Below, piece after piece: positions 26,268 through 34,843 of a stretch of DNA of 64,000 bases. Below the pieces are notes generated by a model. The model was not told the DNA's origin. It was given only the letters and a program-made list of their open reading frames with translations, and made no database searches. Numbering within the stretch: the stretch's first letter is position 1; each line of letters starts with the position of its first letter. The DNA is from Planctomycetota bacterium (lineage in GTDB: Bacteria > Planctomycetota > UBA8108 > JACQVS01). The stretch lies in the NCBI GenBank assembly GCA_028280485.1, contig JANQLS010000003.1:62001-126000 (forward strand), read 5' to 3'. A program made the position numbers and the translations under genes.

Positions 26268-26812
26268 TGATCATCCCCACCCAAATCCAAACCCAACCAA
26301 CCGAATATAAAATCAACTAACTGCCCGGGGCTCACCCGCGTTCTCACCCCAACTCCTAGCGCGACATCTAATTCTAAATCCAACCAATGGATGACCTCTA
26401 AGCGTTCAGAATTCGGGCGATCATCGAAGGGATAAAGAAGATGCGGAATGTGAGTTAAGGTCGCTGCGTAGGGAGGGCTAAAAGCTTCTAAGTCGTGAGG
26501 GTCACGAAGATCCGGTTCCGGATCGAGACCACGAGCGTGAAAGAGGATAACGGAATAGCCTAAGAAGGCCGATTGATCGGGATGGCGCGTTTGGTAGTTT
26601 CCAGCAGTCCCACCATAAGGAGGTCCGGCATACCACCAGTCTAACCCTGAGCTAATAAGAGGAGTAGCATCGACGTGCACACCCACCGCAGGCCAACCCA
26701 CTTCGGTTCGAACGATATCTGAAAAGTCTTTGCCGCGGTTAGTGAAGTAATTACCGACGGAGTTGCATCCGCAGAGGAAGCAGATTGCGATGAGTAGTAT
26801 TCCCCTCTTCAC
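26264..26812 (-). CDS. Predicted lipoprotein of unknown function
   Basis: 182 residues starting at GTG 26812. A hydrophobic segment, ILLIAICFLCGC, ends in a lipobox (LCGC, Cys16), so the product is probably lipid-anchored. NYFTNRGKDFSDIVRTEVG follows directly. This N-R-x-x-D-F-x-D-I pattern is one I associate with outer-membrane-type lipoproteins of this phylum, but I cannot name a family. The C-terminal half alternates LDLELDVALGVGVRTRV and GLDLGG stretches, which suggests beta structure. The stop codon lies inside a GTAG palindrome (copy 9). It is convergent with the small membrane protein gene at 26060. Confidence 0.65.
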   Translation of the reverse strand: MKRGILLIAICFLCGCNSVGNYFTNRGKDFSDIVRTEVGWPAVGVHVDATPLISSGLDWWYAGPPYGGTAGNYQTRHPDQSAFLGYSVILFHARGLDPEPDLRDPHDLEAFSPPYAATLTHIPHLLYPFDDRPNSERLEVIHWLDLELDVALGVGVRTRVSPGQLVDFIFGWLGLDLGGDDQ

Positions 26813-26862
26813 CGTTTAAATTCATCCTTCAAATGAAACAGATTTGCGGAGGGAGCTATCCC

Positions 26863-26890
26863 CCCCTCGCTAGCGCTTCGGGCTAGTTAA
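26863..26890 (+). repeat. CCCTCGC/CTTCGGG dispersed repeat, left arm of a 28-bp inverted pair
   Basis: Reads cccctcgctagcgcttcggg then ctagttaa. It is the exact reverse complement of 26963-26990. Confidence 0.85.
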
Positions 26891-26962
26891 TTTTTATCCA
26901 AAATGAGTCCTAAGGAATATAGCATTCAACTGAATCGAAAAACAATAAGGAAGCTTCCAGCT

Positions 26963-26990
26963 TTAACTAGCCCGAAGCGCTAGCGAGGGG
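26963..26990 (-). repeat. CCCTCGC/CTTCGGG dispersed repeat, right arm of a 28-bp inverted pair
   Basis: Perfect reverse complement of 26863-26890. The arms bracket a 72-bp AT-rich spacer, giving a 128-bp unit. Confidence 0.85.
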
Positions 26991-27010
26991 TCTTGTGAAA
27001 TCATAAATCA

Positions 27011-27039
27011 TCCCTCGTTGACACTTCGGGCTTGGAATG
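27011..27039 (+). repeat. CCCTCGC/CTTCGGG dispersed repeat
   Basis: Reads tccctcgttgacacttcggg then cttggaatg. It abuts the 3' end of the thiolase gene. Confidence 0.65.
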
Positions 27040-27041
27040 CT

Positions 27042-28217
27042 TTACGCCCGCTCGAAAATTCCAGCGGCTCCCATACCGCCACCGATGCACATAGTGATCA
27101 TGGCGCGTTTGCCGTTTCGTCGCTCCAGTTCATGTAAGGCGGAAACGGTTAATCGCGCTCCGGTGGCTCCGAGGGGATGCCCTAAGGCAACCGCGCCACC
27201 ATTGACATTGATGCGATCAACATCCAAATCTAATTCTTTGATTACACTCAAAGCTTGGACTGCGAAAGCTTCGTTGAGTTCGATGATATCGATGTCGTCA
27301 GCCTTCAATCCAGATTGATCTAAGGCCTTGGGAATCGCTTTTACGGGGCCAATACCCATCACTTCAGGACCGACTCCGGCAACGGCGTAAGTTCTATAGT
27401 AGGCAATCGGCTTTAACCCGAGCTCTTTAGCTTTCTCTTCTGCCATGACAACGACCATCGCCGCTCCATCGGCCATCTGAGAAGCGTTCCCGGCCGTTAC
27501 CGTTCCGCCCACTTTGAAGACTGGGCGCAATCGGGAGAGAGCTTCGATACTCGTATCTGAACGCGGGCATTCATCCGTAGCAAACTCGATAGGAGTTACA
27601 TTCAACTTGCCACCTTCGCCGGGAAGTTTACGATCAAACTTCATCGGTACGATTTCATCAGCAAACTTTCCTTCTGAAATCGCCTTCGAAGCTAATTGAT
27701 GGCTCCTCACCGAAAACTCATCCGATTGTTCACGTGAGATACCGTACTGTTCAGCCAAGTTTTCGGCAGTTAAGCCCATCCCTAAATAAACATCCGGCCA
27801 TTCGTTCGCAAAGACCGGATTCGGGTGAGCTCTTCCGAACATCGCCACTCGGCTCATCGTTTCCGCACCACCCGCAATGATGGTATCCGCACCACCACAA
27901 GCGATACGCTCAGCCGCCAATGAAATAGCTTGCAATCCAGACGAACAAAAACGATTGATCGTCATCGCAGGCACTTCTTGGGGTAAGCCAGCCTTTAACG
28001 CTGCAATTCGAGCGACATTCATTCCTTGTTCGGCTTCGGGAATAGCGCAACCGATGATCACGTCATCGACTTGAGTGGCTTCTAAACCTTCAGTTCGATC
28101 GAGAGCTGCTTCGATACAAACAGCCGCCATATCATCGGGACGAACGGTTTTTAACGTTCCTTTTTTGCCTTTTCCCATCGCCGTTCGCGCGGTACTTACG
28201 ATTACGACTTCGCGCAT
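27042..28217 (-). CDS. fadA: Acetyl-CoA acyltransferase (thiolase)
   Basis: 391-residue thiolase catalysing the last, CoA-dependent cleavage of beta-oxidation (or the reverse condensation). The nucleophile is Cys91 in NRFCSSGLQ, His347 lies in [14 protein letters not shown] and Cys377 in CIGGGMGA. Length and all motifs are complete. The ATG at 28217 has an AGGAGA ribosome site. It lies 135 bp downstream of a FadN-type dehydrogenase/hydratase on the same strand, the usual fadN-fadA order, so degradative thiolase I is favoured over a biosynthetic enzyme. Two GTAG palindromes sit between the two genes. Confidence 0.9.
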   Translation of the reverse strand: MREVVIVSTARTAMGKGKKGTLKTVRPDDMAAVCIEAALDRTEGLEATQVDDVIIGCAIPEAEQGMNVARIAALKAGLPQEVPAMTINRFCSSGLQAISLAAERIACGGADTIIAGGAETMSRVAMFGRAHPNPVFANEWPDVYLGMGLTAENLAEQYGISREQSDEFSVRSHQLASKAISEGKFADEIVPMKFDRKLPGEGGKLNVTPIEFATDECPRSDTSIEALSRLRPVFKVGGTVTAGNASQMADGAAMVVVMAEEKAKELGLKPIAYYRTYAVAGVGPEVMGIGPVKAIPKALDQSGLKADDIDIIELNEAFAVQALSVIKELDLDVDRINVNGGAVALGHPLGATGARLTVSALHELERRNGKRAMITMCIGGGMGAAGIFERA

Positions 28218-28278
28218 GATTTTATCTCCTGATCGGAATTAATTTTTTTATTATTATTATTAACTTGCTCGAAATCCT

Positions 28279-28305
28279 GTAGCAAAAGGCGCCAGCCTTT
28301 TGGCG
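28279..28305 (+). repeat. GTAG-foot palindrome (REP-like) copy 10
   Basis: GTAG followed by CAAAAGGC GCCA GCCTTTTG, a perfect 8-bp stem with the same GCCA loop as copy 9. Confidence 0.75.
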
Positions 28306-28326
28306 AAGAAAACTTTAAATTTCCCT

Positions 28327-28353
28327 CCCCAAACTGCTAGTGAATTTGGCTAC
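28327..28353 (-). repeat. GTAG-foot palindrome (REP-like) copy 11
   Basis: Minus strand: GTAGCCAAATTCACTAGCAG then TTTGGGG. The stem is only five perfect pairs. Its foot touches the stop codon of fadN. Confidence 0.5.
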
Positions 28354-30725
28354 TAGTTTCTCAACGGCTTACCCGTTTTCAACGTATGCTCAATCCGTTC
28401 GTGAGTCTTAGGCTGCTTGCAAAGCTCAACAAAGACTTCTCGTTCTAAATCCAACAAGTAGTCTTCATGGACCCGAGCATCATCGTCGACTTCACCTCCA
28501 CAGAGAACATAAGCGAGATTCCTTGCGAGGTAAGCATCGTATTCACTGATGTGACCACCCGACTCGTATTGATGGATGAGCACTTTTAACTCTGCTAAAC
28601 CAGGCGCACCCGCCACTCGAACTGAAGTTCGTTTCGCAGGAGCACGGAAGCCTCTCTCGGCCAAATAGTTCACAGTGCGTTTCGCATCGGCTAAGGCTCG
28701 ATCTTTATTCATCGAAATGTGATCGGTCTCTTTCAGGAAACCCAAATCGCTGGCTTCTTTAGCACAGGAAGACACCGATCCCATCGCTACTGTTTGGAAA
28801 GCTCTTTTAATGTAAGGGAAGATATCGGCTTCTAAATTTTCAGCCACCGCTTCGTGAGCTCGACAGGCGAGTTCACGGGTTCCTCCACCGGCGGGGATCA
28901 GACCGACGCCTAACTCGACCAAACCCATGTAAGTTTCAGAGGCGGCTTGAATACGATGCCCTGCGAGTGGGATTTCACATCCACCCCCCAGGGACATCCC
29001 TTGCGTTGCAACCACGACCGGTTTCGTCGAGTATCGCATCGCCAAAGCCGTTCGGTGGAAGGCGCGAATCATCTCTTCGATCGCCGGGTAGTTCTTAGCT
29101 TTCGCTGCTTCGACCAACATGGCGATGTTGGCTCCACAAGAGAAATGAGGAGCTTGATTACCCACCACCAAGCCGTTGTAGTTACCCGACTCAGCTTCTT
29201 CGACACTCTCGACGATGAGGTCTAAAGTCTCAGAAGTGATCGTGTTCATCTTCGAGTGATACTCTAAGCACAACACACCATCACCGATGTCCCACAGGCT
29301 GGCTCCAGCATTCGATTTGATCGGCTTGGAGCTGGCGCGAATATCAGAGAGCAGAAGAACTCCATCTCGCTCTGGGACCTGAGCCGCATCTCCCGTAGAG
29401 ATATTGAAATGGGTGGGACGTTGACCATCGTGCCCGTAGAAACTATCTCGCCCGTTCTTCAACATGGATTCGACCCACGGAGGAACGTCGAGCCCATCTT
29501 TCTTCATTCTCTCAACGGATTCCTTCACTCCGATGGCATCCCAGATTTCAAAGGGCCCTAAGTCCCAGTTGAAGCCCCATCGAATCGCATTGTCGATGGA
29601 AACCACATCGTCGGCGATCTCTGGAATTCTGCGAGCACTGTAACAAAGGGTTCCGGCGATATGTTTCCAGGCAAACTCGGCGGCTTTGTCATCTCCCGAA
29701 ATGAGAGCTTTGATTTTCTCGCCGATGGATTTTTGTTTTTTGGCATTCTCTAATGAATCAAAGGTGACTTTATTCTGTTCGCGATACTCAAAGGTGTCGC
29801 GATCGAGAACTAAGATCTTCTTGCCTTCTTTTTTATAGAACCCGGCTCCCGATTTTCGCCCCAAGCGACCTTCTTTCACCAATCGCTTGAAGATCTCAGG
29901 AGGTTGGAACACATCCTTACTTTCATCATCAGGGAGAAGCTTCACGACGTTTTCCATCACGAAACAGGAAACATCGATACCGACAAGGTCTTGCAAGCTA
30001 AAGGAGGCGGTTTTAGGTCGCCCCATAATTCTTCCGGTGATGGCATCCACTTCCTCAAAGGATAGATCAAGCTCTTCTGTGAGGTGAGCACAGTTTGCCA
30101 TACTGTAAACACCGATGCGGTTACCGATGAAGTTGGGAGTGTCTTTACACTGAACCACCCCTTTACCCAAAGTTTCACTGGCGAACTTTTCGATCGTCGA
30201 ATAAACCTCAGGCAAAGTTTCCGTGCCGGGAACGAGTTCGAGAAGGTAGAGATAACGAGGAGGGTTAAAAAAGTGCGTGATCAAAAAATGTTTTTTGAAA
30301 GCATCATCACACTTCTCCGTGAGAATTTTTAAACTAATTCCAGAAGTGTTCGAACTGACGATCGCATCATCACGTCGGAAGGGGGCGATCTTTTCGTAGA
30401 GCGATTGCTTAATATCGATACGTTCCGTGACGGCTTCGATGATCCAATCACAGTCTGTCAATTTATCTAAGTTGTCTTCGATATTTCCCACTTCGATGAG
30501 AGAAGCTTCGGCCTTAGTAAAGAATCCTGGTGGGCGAGCCTTACCTTGCTTCTTGAGAGCTTCGATCGAAAGTTGATTACGTTTTTTGGGACCATCTTCT
30601 GGCCCGACACCCTTGGGAACAATATCGAGAAGAACGCAAGGGACCCCTGCATTGGCAAGATGGGCAGCAATTCCACTCCCCATCGTTCCGGAACCGATTA
30701 CGGCGGCTTTTTGAATCGCCTTCAT
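28353..30725 (-). CDS. fadN: 3-hydroxyacyl-CoA dehydrogenase / enoyl-CoA hydratase (FadN-like)
   Basis: A 790-residue bifunctional beta-oxidation enzyme. The N-terminal Rossmann domain has GSGTMGSG at residues 11-18 for NAD. It is followed by 3-hydroxyacyl-CoA dehydrogenase signature parts (SNTSGISLKIL, HFFNPPRYLYLLELVPG, KDTPNFIGNRIG). The C-terminal part (about 470-690) is a crotonase fold with MSLGGGCEIPLAGH and GLIPAGGGTREL. The domain order (dehydrogenase first, hydratase last) and the length match Bacillus FadN rather than proteobacterial FadB. The ATG at 30725 follows AAGGTGAT. It is expected to work with the thiolase downstream on fatty acyl-CoA. Confidence 0.9.
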   Translation of the reverse strand: MKAIQKAAVIGSGTMGSGIAAHLANAGVPCVLLDIVPKGVGPEDGPKKRNQLSIEALKKQGKARPPGFFTKAEASLIEVGNIEDNLDKLTDCDWIIEAVTERIDIKQSLYEKIAPFRRDDAIVSSNTSGISLKILTEKCDDAFKKHFLITHFFNPPRYLYLLELVPGTETLPEVYSTIEKFASETLGKGVVQCKDTPNFIGNRIGVYSMANCAHLTEELDLSFEEVDAITGRIMGRPKTASFSLQDLVGIDVSCFVMENVVKLLPDDESKDVFQPPEIFKRLVKEGRLGRKSGAGFYKKEGKKILVLDRDTFEYREQNKVTFDSLENAKKQKSIGEKIKALISGDDKAAEFAWKHIAGTLCYSARRIPEIADDVVSIDNAIRWGFNWDLGPFEIWDAIGVKESVERMKKDGLDVPPWVESMLKNGRDSFYGHDGQRPTHFNISTGDAAQVPERDGVLLLSDIRASSKPIKSNAGASLWDIGDGVLCLEYHSKMNTITSETLDLIVESVEEAESGNYNGLVVGNQAPHFSCGANIAMLVEAAKAKNYPAIEEMIRAFHRTALAMRYSTKPVVVATQGMSLGGGCEIPLAGHRIQAASETYMGLVELGVGLIPAGGGTRELACRAHEAVAENLEADIFPYIKRAFQTVAMGSVSSCAKEASDLGFLKETDHISMNKDRALADAKRTVNYLAERGFRAPAKRTSVRVAGAPGLAELKVLIHQYESGGHISEYDAYLARNLAYVLCGGEVDDDARVHEDYLLDLEREVFVELCKQPKTHERIEHTLKTGKPLRN

Positions 30726-30840
30726 ACATCACCTTCTTTCGCGTGAAGGATTCACGCACTAAGCTAGGAGTTTAAAATCAATGTGTATGAAGGATTTATC
30801 GGCCATCCTGGGGGCAGAGGCCACTTTTTTTAGATGTGTT

Positions 30841-30866
30841 GTAGCCGAATTTGTAAAAATTTGGCT
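30841..30866 (+). repeat. GTAG-foot palindrome (REP-like) copy 12
   Basis: GTAGCCGAATTTGTAAAAAT then TTGGCT: stem AGCCGAATTT/AAATTTGGCT with one G-T pair. It lies just past the 3' end of the rarA-fusion gene. Confidence 0.7.
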
Positions 30867-30872
30867 GGTTCG

Positions 30873-33113
30873 CTAACGCTTTCTTACCAAAAAGAAAGCC
30901 CCATGTCTCGGGCGATGAATCTCTTTACCCAGCAACTGTGACTCCACGATCTGCCGATAAAGTGCGATCTCATCGAGGGAAAGATGCTCACGCAACCGTT
31001 CTTCAAAGCTTCTTTTGCCATCAGCGCTCTCTTTTTTAGATGTCGAGAACCACTGAACGATCAATTCCGGAGTCACCTTAAGTTTCACCGATTCTAAGGA
31101 GCGTTCGATTTCTTCTACCTCTCCCCAATCTTCAAGAAGAGCCTTCAAGCCATCTTCATTCAAGGCGAAACGAGGATCTGAAGGGTCTTCTGAAATCGCT
31201 TTCTCAGCCGATCGAATCTTCTTTTGCGTCTTCTTATCGAGTTCACGCAGATCGACATCCTCAGAGAGAGTTCGCCCTTCACCCATAAAAGGCTCGTGAC
31301 CACACCAAAGCCCTCCCGGTTTTAAGAGGCGCTTCACTTCTTCGAATATCGTTTCTCGATTTTCTTGATCGTAAAAACATCCCACACTCAAAACGACATC
31401 GACGAACTCATCCTCAAGCGAAACTTCAGAGCTAGATCCCACGATGGGATTAAGAAGTTTATCCACATTCTCCTCCGCAGCCATTTCATGAAGAGCTTCA
31501 GAAGCGATGCTGTCATCGACGACCACTTGCACCTTACCCAACGGAACTCGCTCCAAAGCCCCCCACGCAAGAAGCCCTTGAGGCTTACCCAAATCCAAAA
31601 CTTGGTGCTGCGGTTTTAATCTTGCTTTATCCAATAACTTCTCTCGAAATCGAATCCGAGAAGGTCCGTAAATTTGGATCTGAGATTGACGTCGTCTCTC
31701 CCGCCCCGACTTTAAGTCTTCGAGTCGACGCTCGAGGGAAAGACCTTCCTGTTGTTTCGATCGAAGTTCTTCGATGCGCTCTCGAATCGGCCCTTCATAA
31801 CCTTGATCACTCGGATGGTAGTATTCCGCACCTTGTAATTGATCGGGAAGGTATTGTTGCGCCACCCAATGTTCACGGTAAGCATGGGGGTACTTGTAAC
31901 CCACCCCATGACCTAAACCTTCGCGATCCCGGCTCGCATCTTTAAGAGGATCGGGAACTTCATCGATGCCTTGTTTTTCGAGATCCCTCAAAGCATCGAA
32001 ATAACCGATCGCACTGTTGGATTTTCTCGCTGAAGCCAAGTAAATCACCGCATGAGCCAAGTTCCATTGGCACTCGGGCAAACCCACAAACTCAACCGCT
32101 TGAGCGGCCGCGGTAGCGATGGAGAGAGCTTGTTGGTCGGCCATCCCCACGTCTTCACTAGCAAAGATCACTAAGCGCCGAACGATAAATCGAGGATCTT
32201 CACCCGCACGAATCATCTTCGCCAACCAGAACAGTGCCGCATCGACATCCGAACCTCGAAGGCTTTTGATGAAGGCGCTGATCGTGTCGTAGTGAGCATC
32301 ACCATCTTTATCGTAGAGCAGGGCCCGACGTTGAATTGACTCTTCCGCGACCTGACGATCGATAAAGATATGCCCTTGATCATCGGGAGGAGTTGTCTCC
32401 ACCGCGAGCTCTAAAGCATTTAATAAATTACGTGCATCTCCGCCACTCACATCGATGAGGTGTTCACGCGCTTTGGCCTCGATTTTGACCTTACGTTTAC
32501 CGAAGCCTCGTTCAGTATCTTCTAAGGTCGATTGAATAATTTCTTCGAGGTCTTCTCCATTTAAGTGACGTAGCTCAAAGATACGAGATCGACTGACGAG
32601 AGCTTTGATGACTTCGAAGTAAGGATTTTCGGTAGTCGCTCCAATAAAGATGAGTGTGCCGTTTTCGACGTGAGGAAGCAGCGCATCCTGTTGAGCTTTA
32701 TTGAAGCGATGCACTTCGTCGACGAACAGCGTGGTCCGTTGGGGCTTCTCAAAGATCTCTTCGGGTTGACGCAAACGTTCCTGCGCTCGAGCGACGACTT
32801 CACGAATATCTTTCACTCCTGCGAGAACTGCATTCAAGGTTTCGAAATGGGTTCGCGTCGCTCCGGCGATGACCCTCGCTAAAGTTGTTTTCCCTGACCC
32901 GGGAGGTCCCCATAAAAGAATAGAACTCACTCGATCGGCTTCGATAGCTCTACGAAGTAACTTCCCCGGACCGAGGATGTGTTGCTGCCCCACATACTCA
33001 CGAAGCGTTCGTGGTCGCATGCGCGCCGCTAAGGGCGCGTCGTTCTTCCACGGCAAGAAGAGACGATCGACATCTTCGGATCCAGATGGATGAGGGGAAT
33101 TGGGTGAAACCAT
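30873..33113 (-). CDS. rarA: RarA/MgsA replication-recombination ATPase fused to a methyltransferase-like domain
   Basis: 746 residues. About 1-440 is a complete RarA AAA+ ATPase that acts at stalled replication forks: RPRTLREYVGQQHILGPGKL, Walker A GPPGSGKT at 69-76, Walker B LFVDEVHRFNKAQQDALLP, ATTENPYFE sensor region and the MgsA C-terminal HGVGYKYPH block. About 455-746 is an added domain with a SAM-methyltransferase-like order (VLDLGKPQGLLAWGAL, VVDDSIASEAL, DVVLSVGCF, VKRLLKPGGLWCGHEPF). The glycine-rich SAM loop is weak, so binding may be lost. RarA/unknown-domain fusions of this length are known, for example in cyanobacteria. It is probably monocistronic. Confidence 0.88.
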   Translation of the reverse strand: MVSPNSPHPSGSEDVDRLFLPWKNDAPLAARMRPRTLREYVGQQHILGPGKLLRRAIEADRVSSILLWGPPGSGKTTLARVIAGATRTHFETLNAVLAGVKDIREVVARAQERLRQPEEIFEKPQRTTLFVDEVHRFNKAQQDALLPHVENGTLIFIGATTENPYFEVIKALVSRSRIFELRHLNGEDLEEIIQSTLEDTERGFGKRKVKIEAKAREHLIDVSGGDARNLLNALELAVETTPPDDQGHIFIDRQVAEESIQRRALLYDKDGDAHYDTISAFIKSLRGSDVDAALFWLAKMIRAGEDPRFIVRRLVIFASEDVGMADQQALSIATAAAQAVEFVGLPECQWNLAHAVIYLASARKSNSAIGYFDALRDLEKQGIDEVPDPLKDASRDREGLGHGVGYKYPHAYREHWVAQQYLPDQLQGAEYYHPSDQGYEGPIRERIEELRSKQQEGLSLERRLEDLKSGRERRRQSQIQIYGPSRIRFREKLLDKARLKPQHQVLDLGKPQGLLAWGALERVPLGKVQVVVDDSIASEALHEMAAEENVDKLLNPIVGSSSEVSLEDEFVDVVLSVGCFYDQENRETIFEEVKRLLKPGGLWCGHEPFMGEGRTLSEDVDLRELDKKTQKKIRSAEKAISEDPSDPRFALNEDGLKALLEDWGEVEEIERSLESVKLKVTPELIVQWFSTSKKESADGKRSFEERLREHLSLDEIALYRQIVESQLLGKEIHRPRHGAFFLVRKR

Positions 33114-33216
33114 ACAGGAATCGCTCGGGTGGTTGTTAGATTCAAAAGTTTGGAATTAAATTTCAAAGCGAGGGACATTGGACACAGCAACCTATCAGAA
33201 CCAGCCCGCATATTCC

Positions 33217-33536
33217 AAGCCCGAAGCGTAAGCGAGGGACAGCCGCCCCATCAACCCAACAGTGCCAAACCACACATTTCAAGCCCGAAGCGTAAGCGAG
33301 GGACAACCGCCCCATCAACCCAACAGCGCCGAACCACACATTTCAAGCCCAAAGCGTAAGCGAGGGACATCCTCCCCATCAACCCAACAGCACCAAACCA
33401 CACATTTCAAGCCCGAAGCGTAAGCGAGGGACAGCCGCCCCATCAACCCAACAGCACCAAATCACACATTTCAAGCCCAAAGCGTAAGCGAGGGACATCC
33501 TCCCCATCAACCCAACAGCGCTAAACCACATGAGGT
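33217..33536 (-). repeat. Tandem array, five 64-bp units
   Basis: Units begin at 33217, 33281, 33345, 33409 and 33473 with AAGCCCRAAGCGTAAGCGAG and continue GGACANCCNCCCCATCAACC then CAACAG. Each unit carries one reverse-oriented copy of the CCCTCGC-type dispersed repeat. Units 3 and 5 share the variants CAAAG and CATCCTCC, while units 1 and 4 share CGAAG and CAGCCGCC. This suggests that a two-unit block was duplicated. There are no unique spacers. Confidence 0.95.
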
Positions 33537-34024
33537 CTATGGAAGAAGACGCACAAAATACCTCTCAATCCCAAAACAACTTCGTGCCTTAAGCTCAAAT
33601 TCAGCACTCGCTGACGCTTCGTGCTTGGAATGTACGCCCTTTCCGTTTTGTATGAAGCGAAGCCTCTCATCCCAGATATCCTCCCCCAAAATCTGGAGCT
33701 GAACCATGAGAACTTGAATCCACCCAGCAAAAACAAGCCATAAGATACTACCCAATAACAGCTTACAAGAAATCCCCGAGCCGATGATCCAGCTTCACCG
33801 AAGACAAAAAATCCCTAATTTGCCATCTTGAAACGATCGTTGACTCAGGTAGAATAGGCTCCTTCGCACTTGGCTCAGGGAACGCTCCGGGCCGAGTCTA
33901 AATTCAATAGCAGTGAGCGAATAGACAGCGTAATAAGCATTGGGCATTAGCACAGAGCAAGAAGCGCTGACTCAACCCAAGTTCACTTCAATCAACGACT
34001 TTCAGTATTGAGAACTGAATACCT
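33537..34024. other. Intergenic region upstream of rpsT
   Basis: Apart from one diverged dispersed repeat (33605-33632) no gene or RNA is recognised. The promoter of rpsT should lie near its 3' end, but no clear boxes were assigned. Confidence 0.4.
33605..33632 (+). repeat. CCCTCGC/CTTCGGG dispersed repeat, diverged
   Basis: Reads cactcgctgacgcttcgtgc then ttggaatg. Confidence 0.6.
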
Positions 34025-34291
34025 ATGCCACATTCAGCATCCGCCAAAAAACGCGTTCGCCAAAACGAGAAGCGGCGTATCTATAACAAAAGCCTTAAGA
34101 GTGAGATCAAAACTCGCTCTAAGACCTTAGCCGAAGCGGTCGAAGCCAAAGACGTCGAAAAGTCGAAGGCTTTGTTCCGAGTTGTCGTATCGAAGATCGA
34201 CAAAGCTCGTAAGAACAATATCCTCCACAGAAATAAAGCAGCCCGCTTAGAAAGCAAACTCGCCCGTTTGCTCAATCAAGCCAGTAGTTAA
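34025..34291 (+). CDS. rpsT: 30S ribosomal protein S20
   Basis: An 88-residue, very basic helical protein that binds 16S rRNA in the 30S subunit. The S20 pattern is clear: MPHSASAKKRVRQNEKRR at the start, a middle SKIDKARKNNILHRNKAAR block, and a C-terminal SKLARLLNQ. Length and composition are typical. The ATG at 34025 is the only sensible start. It is followed by a weak hairpin with a T-rich tail and then by tRNA-Phe on the same strand. Confidence 0.97.
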   Translation: MPHSASAKKRVRQNEKRRIYNKSLKSEIKTRSKTLAEAVEAKDVEKSKALFRVVVSKIDKARKNNILHRNKAARLESKLARLLNQASS

Positions 34292-34294
34292 TTT

Positions 34295-34327
34295 CCCAGT
34301 ATTTATATTCACTGGGTCTCTTCTTTT
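34295..34327 (+). terminator. Probable terminator after rpsT
   Basis: A short stem CCCAGT/ACTGGG with a ten-base loop followed by TCTCTTCTTTT. Weak, but well placed just after the stop codon. Confidence 0.5.
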
Positions 34328-34528
34328 CTCACTTCAGAGCGAAAACCTCTAAGAAGTAGAAACGCAGAGACACTGTGGAAGAGGTTCGAAGTGAATTCCC
34401 CCAGAATCGAAATCCTCTTGATTTCTTCTCGAGAATCGCTTTAATCACCTCCCAACGCTTTGGCGACTCAAGGTCATTTCCAATCCTGCCGAAATACCCA
34501 TCACCAAAGATAATTAAGAATACACGAC

Positions 34529-34604
34529 GGGCAGATAGCTCAGTTGGTAGAGCACAGGACTGAAAATCCTGGTGTCCCCGGATCGAGCCCGGGTCTGCCC
34601 ACCA
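34529..34604 (+). tRNA. tRNA-Phe (GAA)
   Basis: A 76-base cloverleaf including encoded CCA. Acceptor stem GGGCAGA (34529-34535) pairs with TCTGCCC (34594-34600). The D-arm is GCTCAGTTGGTAGAGC, the anticodon arm CAGGA/TCCTG with loop CTGAAAA gives anticodon GAA (34562-34564), and the T-arm is CCCGGATCGAGCCCGGG. It is followed directly by a strong terminator, so it is probably a single-tRNA transcript. Confidence 0.97.
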
Positions 34605-34607
34605 TAT

Positions 34608-34644
34608 AAAAGGACTCACGACGTAAGTTGTGAGTCCTTTTTTT
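34608..34644 (+). terminator. Rho-independent terminator after tRNA-Phe
   Basis: Stem AAAAGGACTCAC / GTGAGTCCTTTT followed by T residues. Confidence 0.88.
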
Positions 34645-34843
34645 GTGAATTCTTTTAGGCATGGACATATATTAATAATACCTTACAGACAGCGTAGACA
34701 TCCTAATTATTCGAGGAGCAGTTTACTTGGCAGATCTAATTGAAATCCCGAATGAAGCGAAGAACAGGAATAAGAAAAGGACTTCCTTTTAAACGAACGA
34801 GCAGTTACGAATTAAAACTTTTATTTAACAGGGGTATCGATTA

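Noticed and set aside
33217..33536. Possible CRISPR array
   Set aside because: The whole 64-bp unit is repeated with no unique spacers, and no cas gene is in the window.
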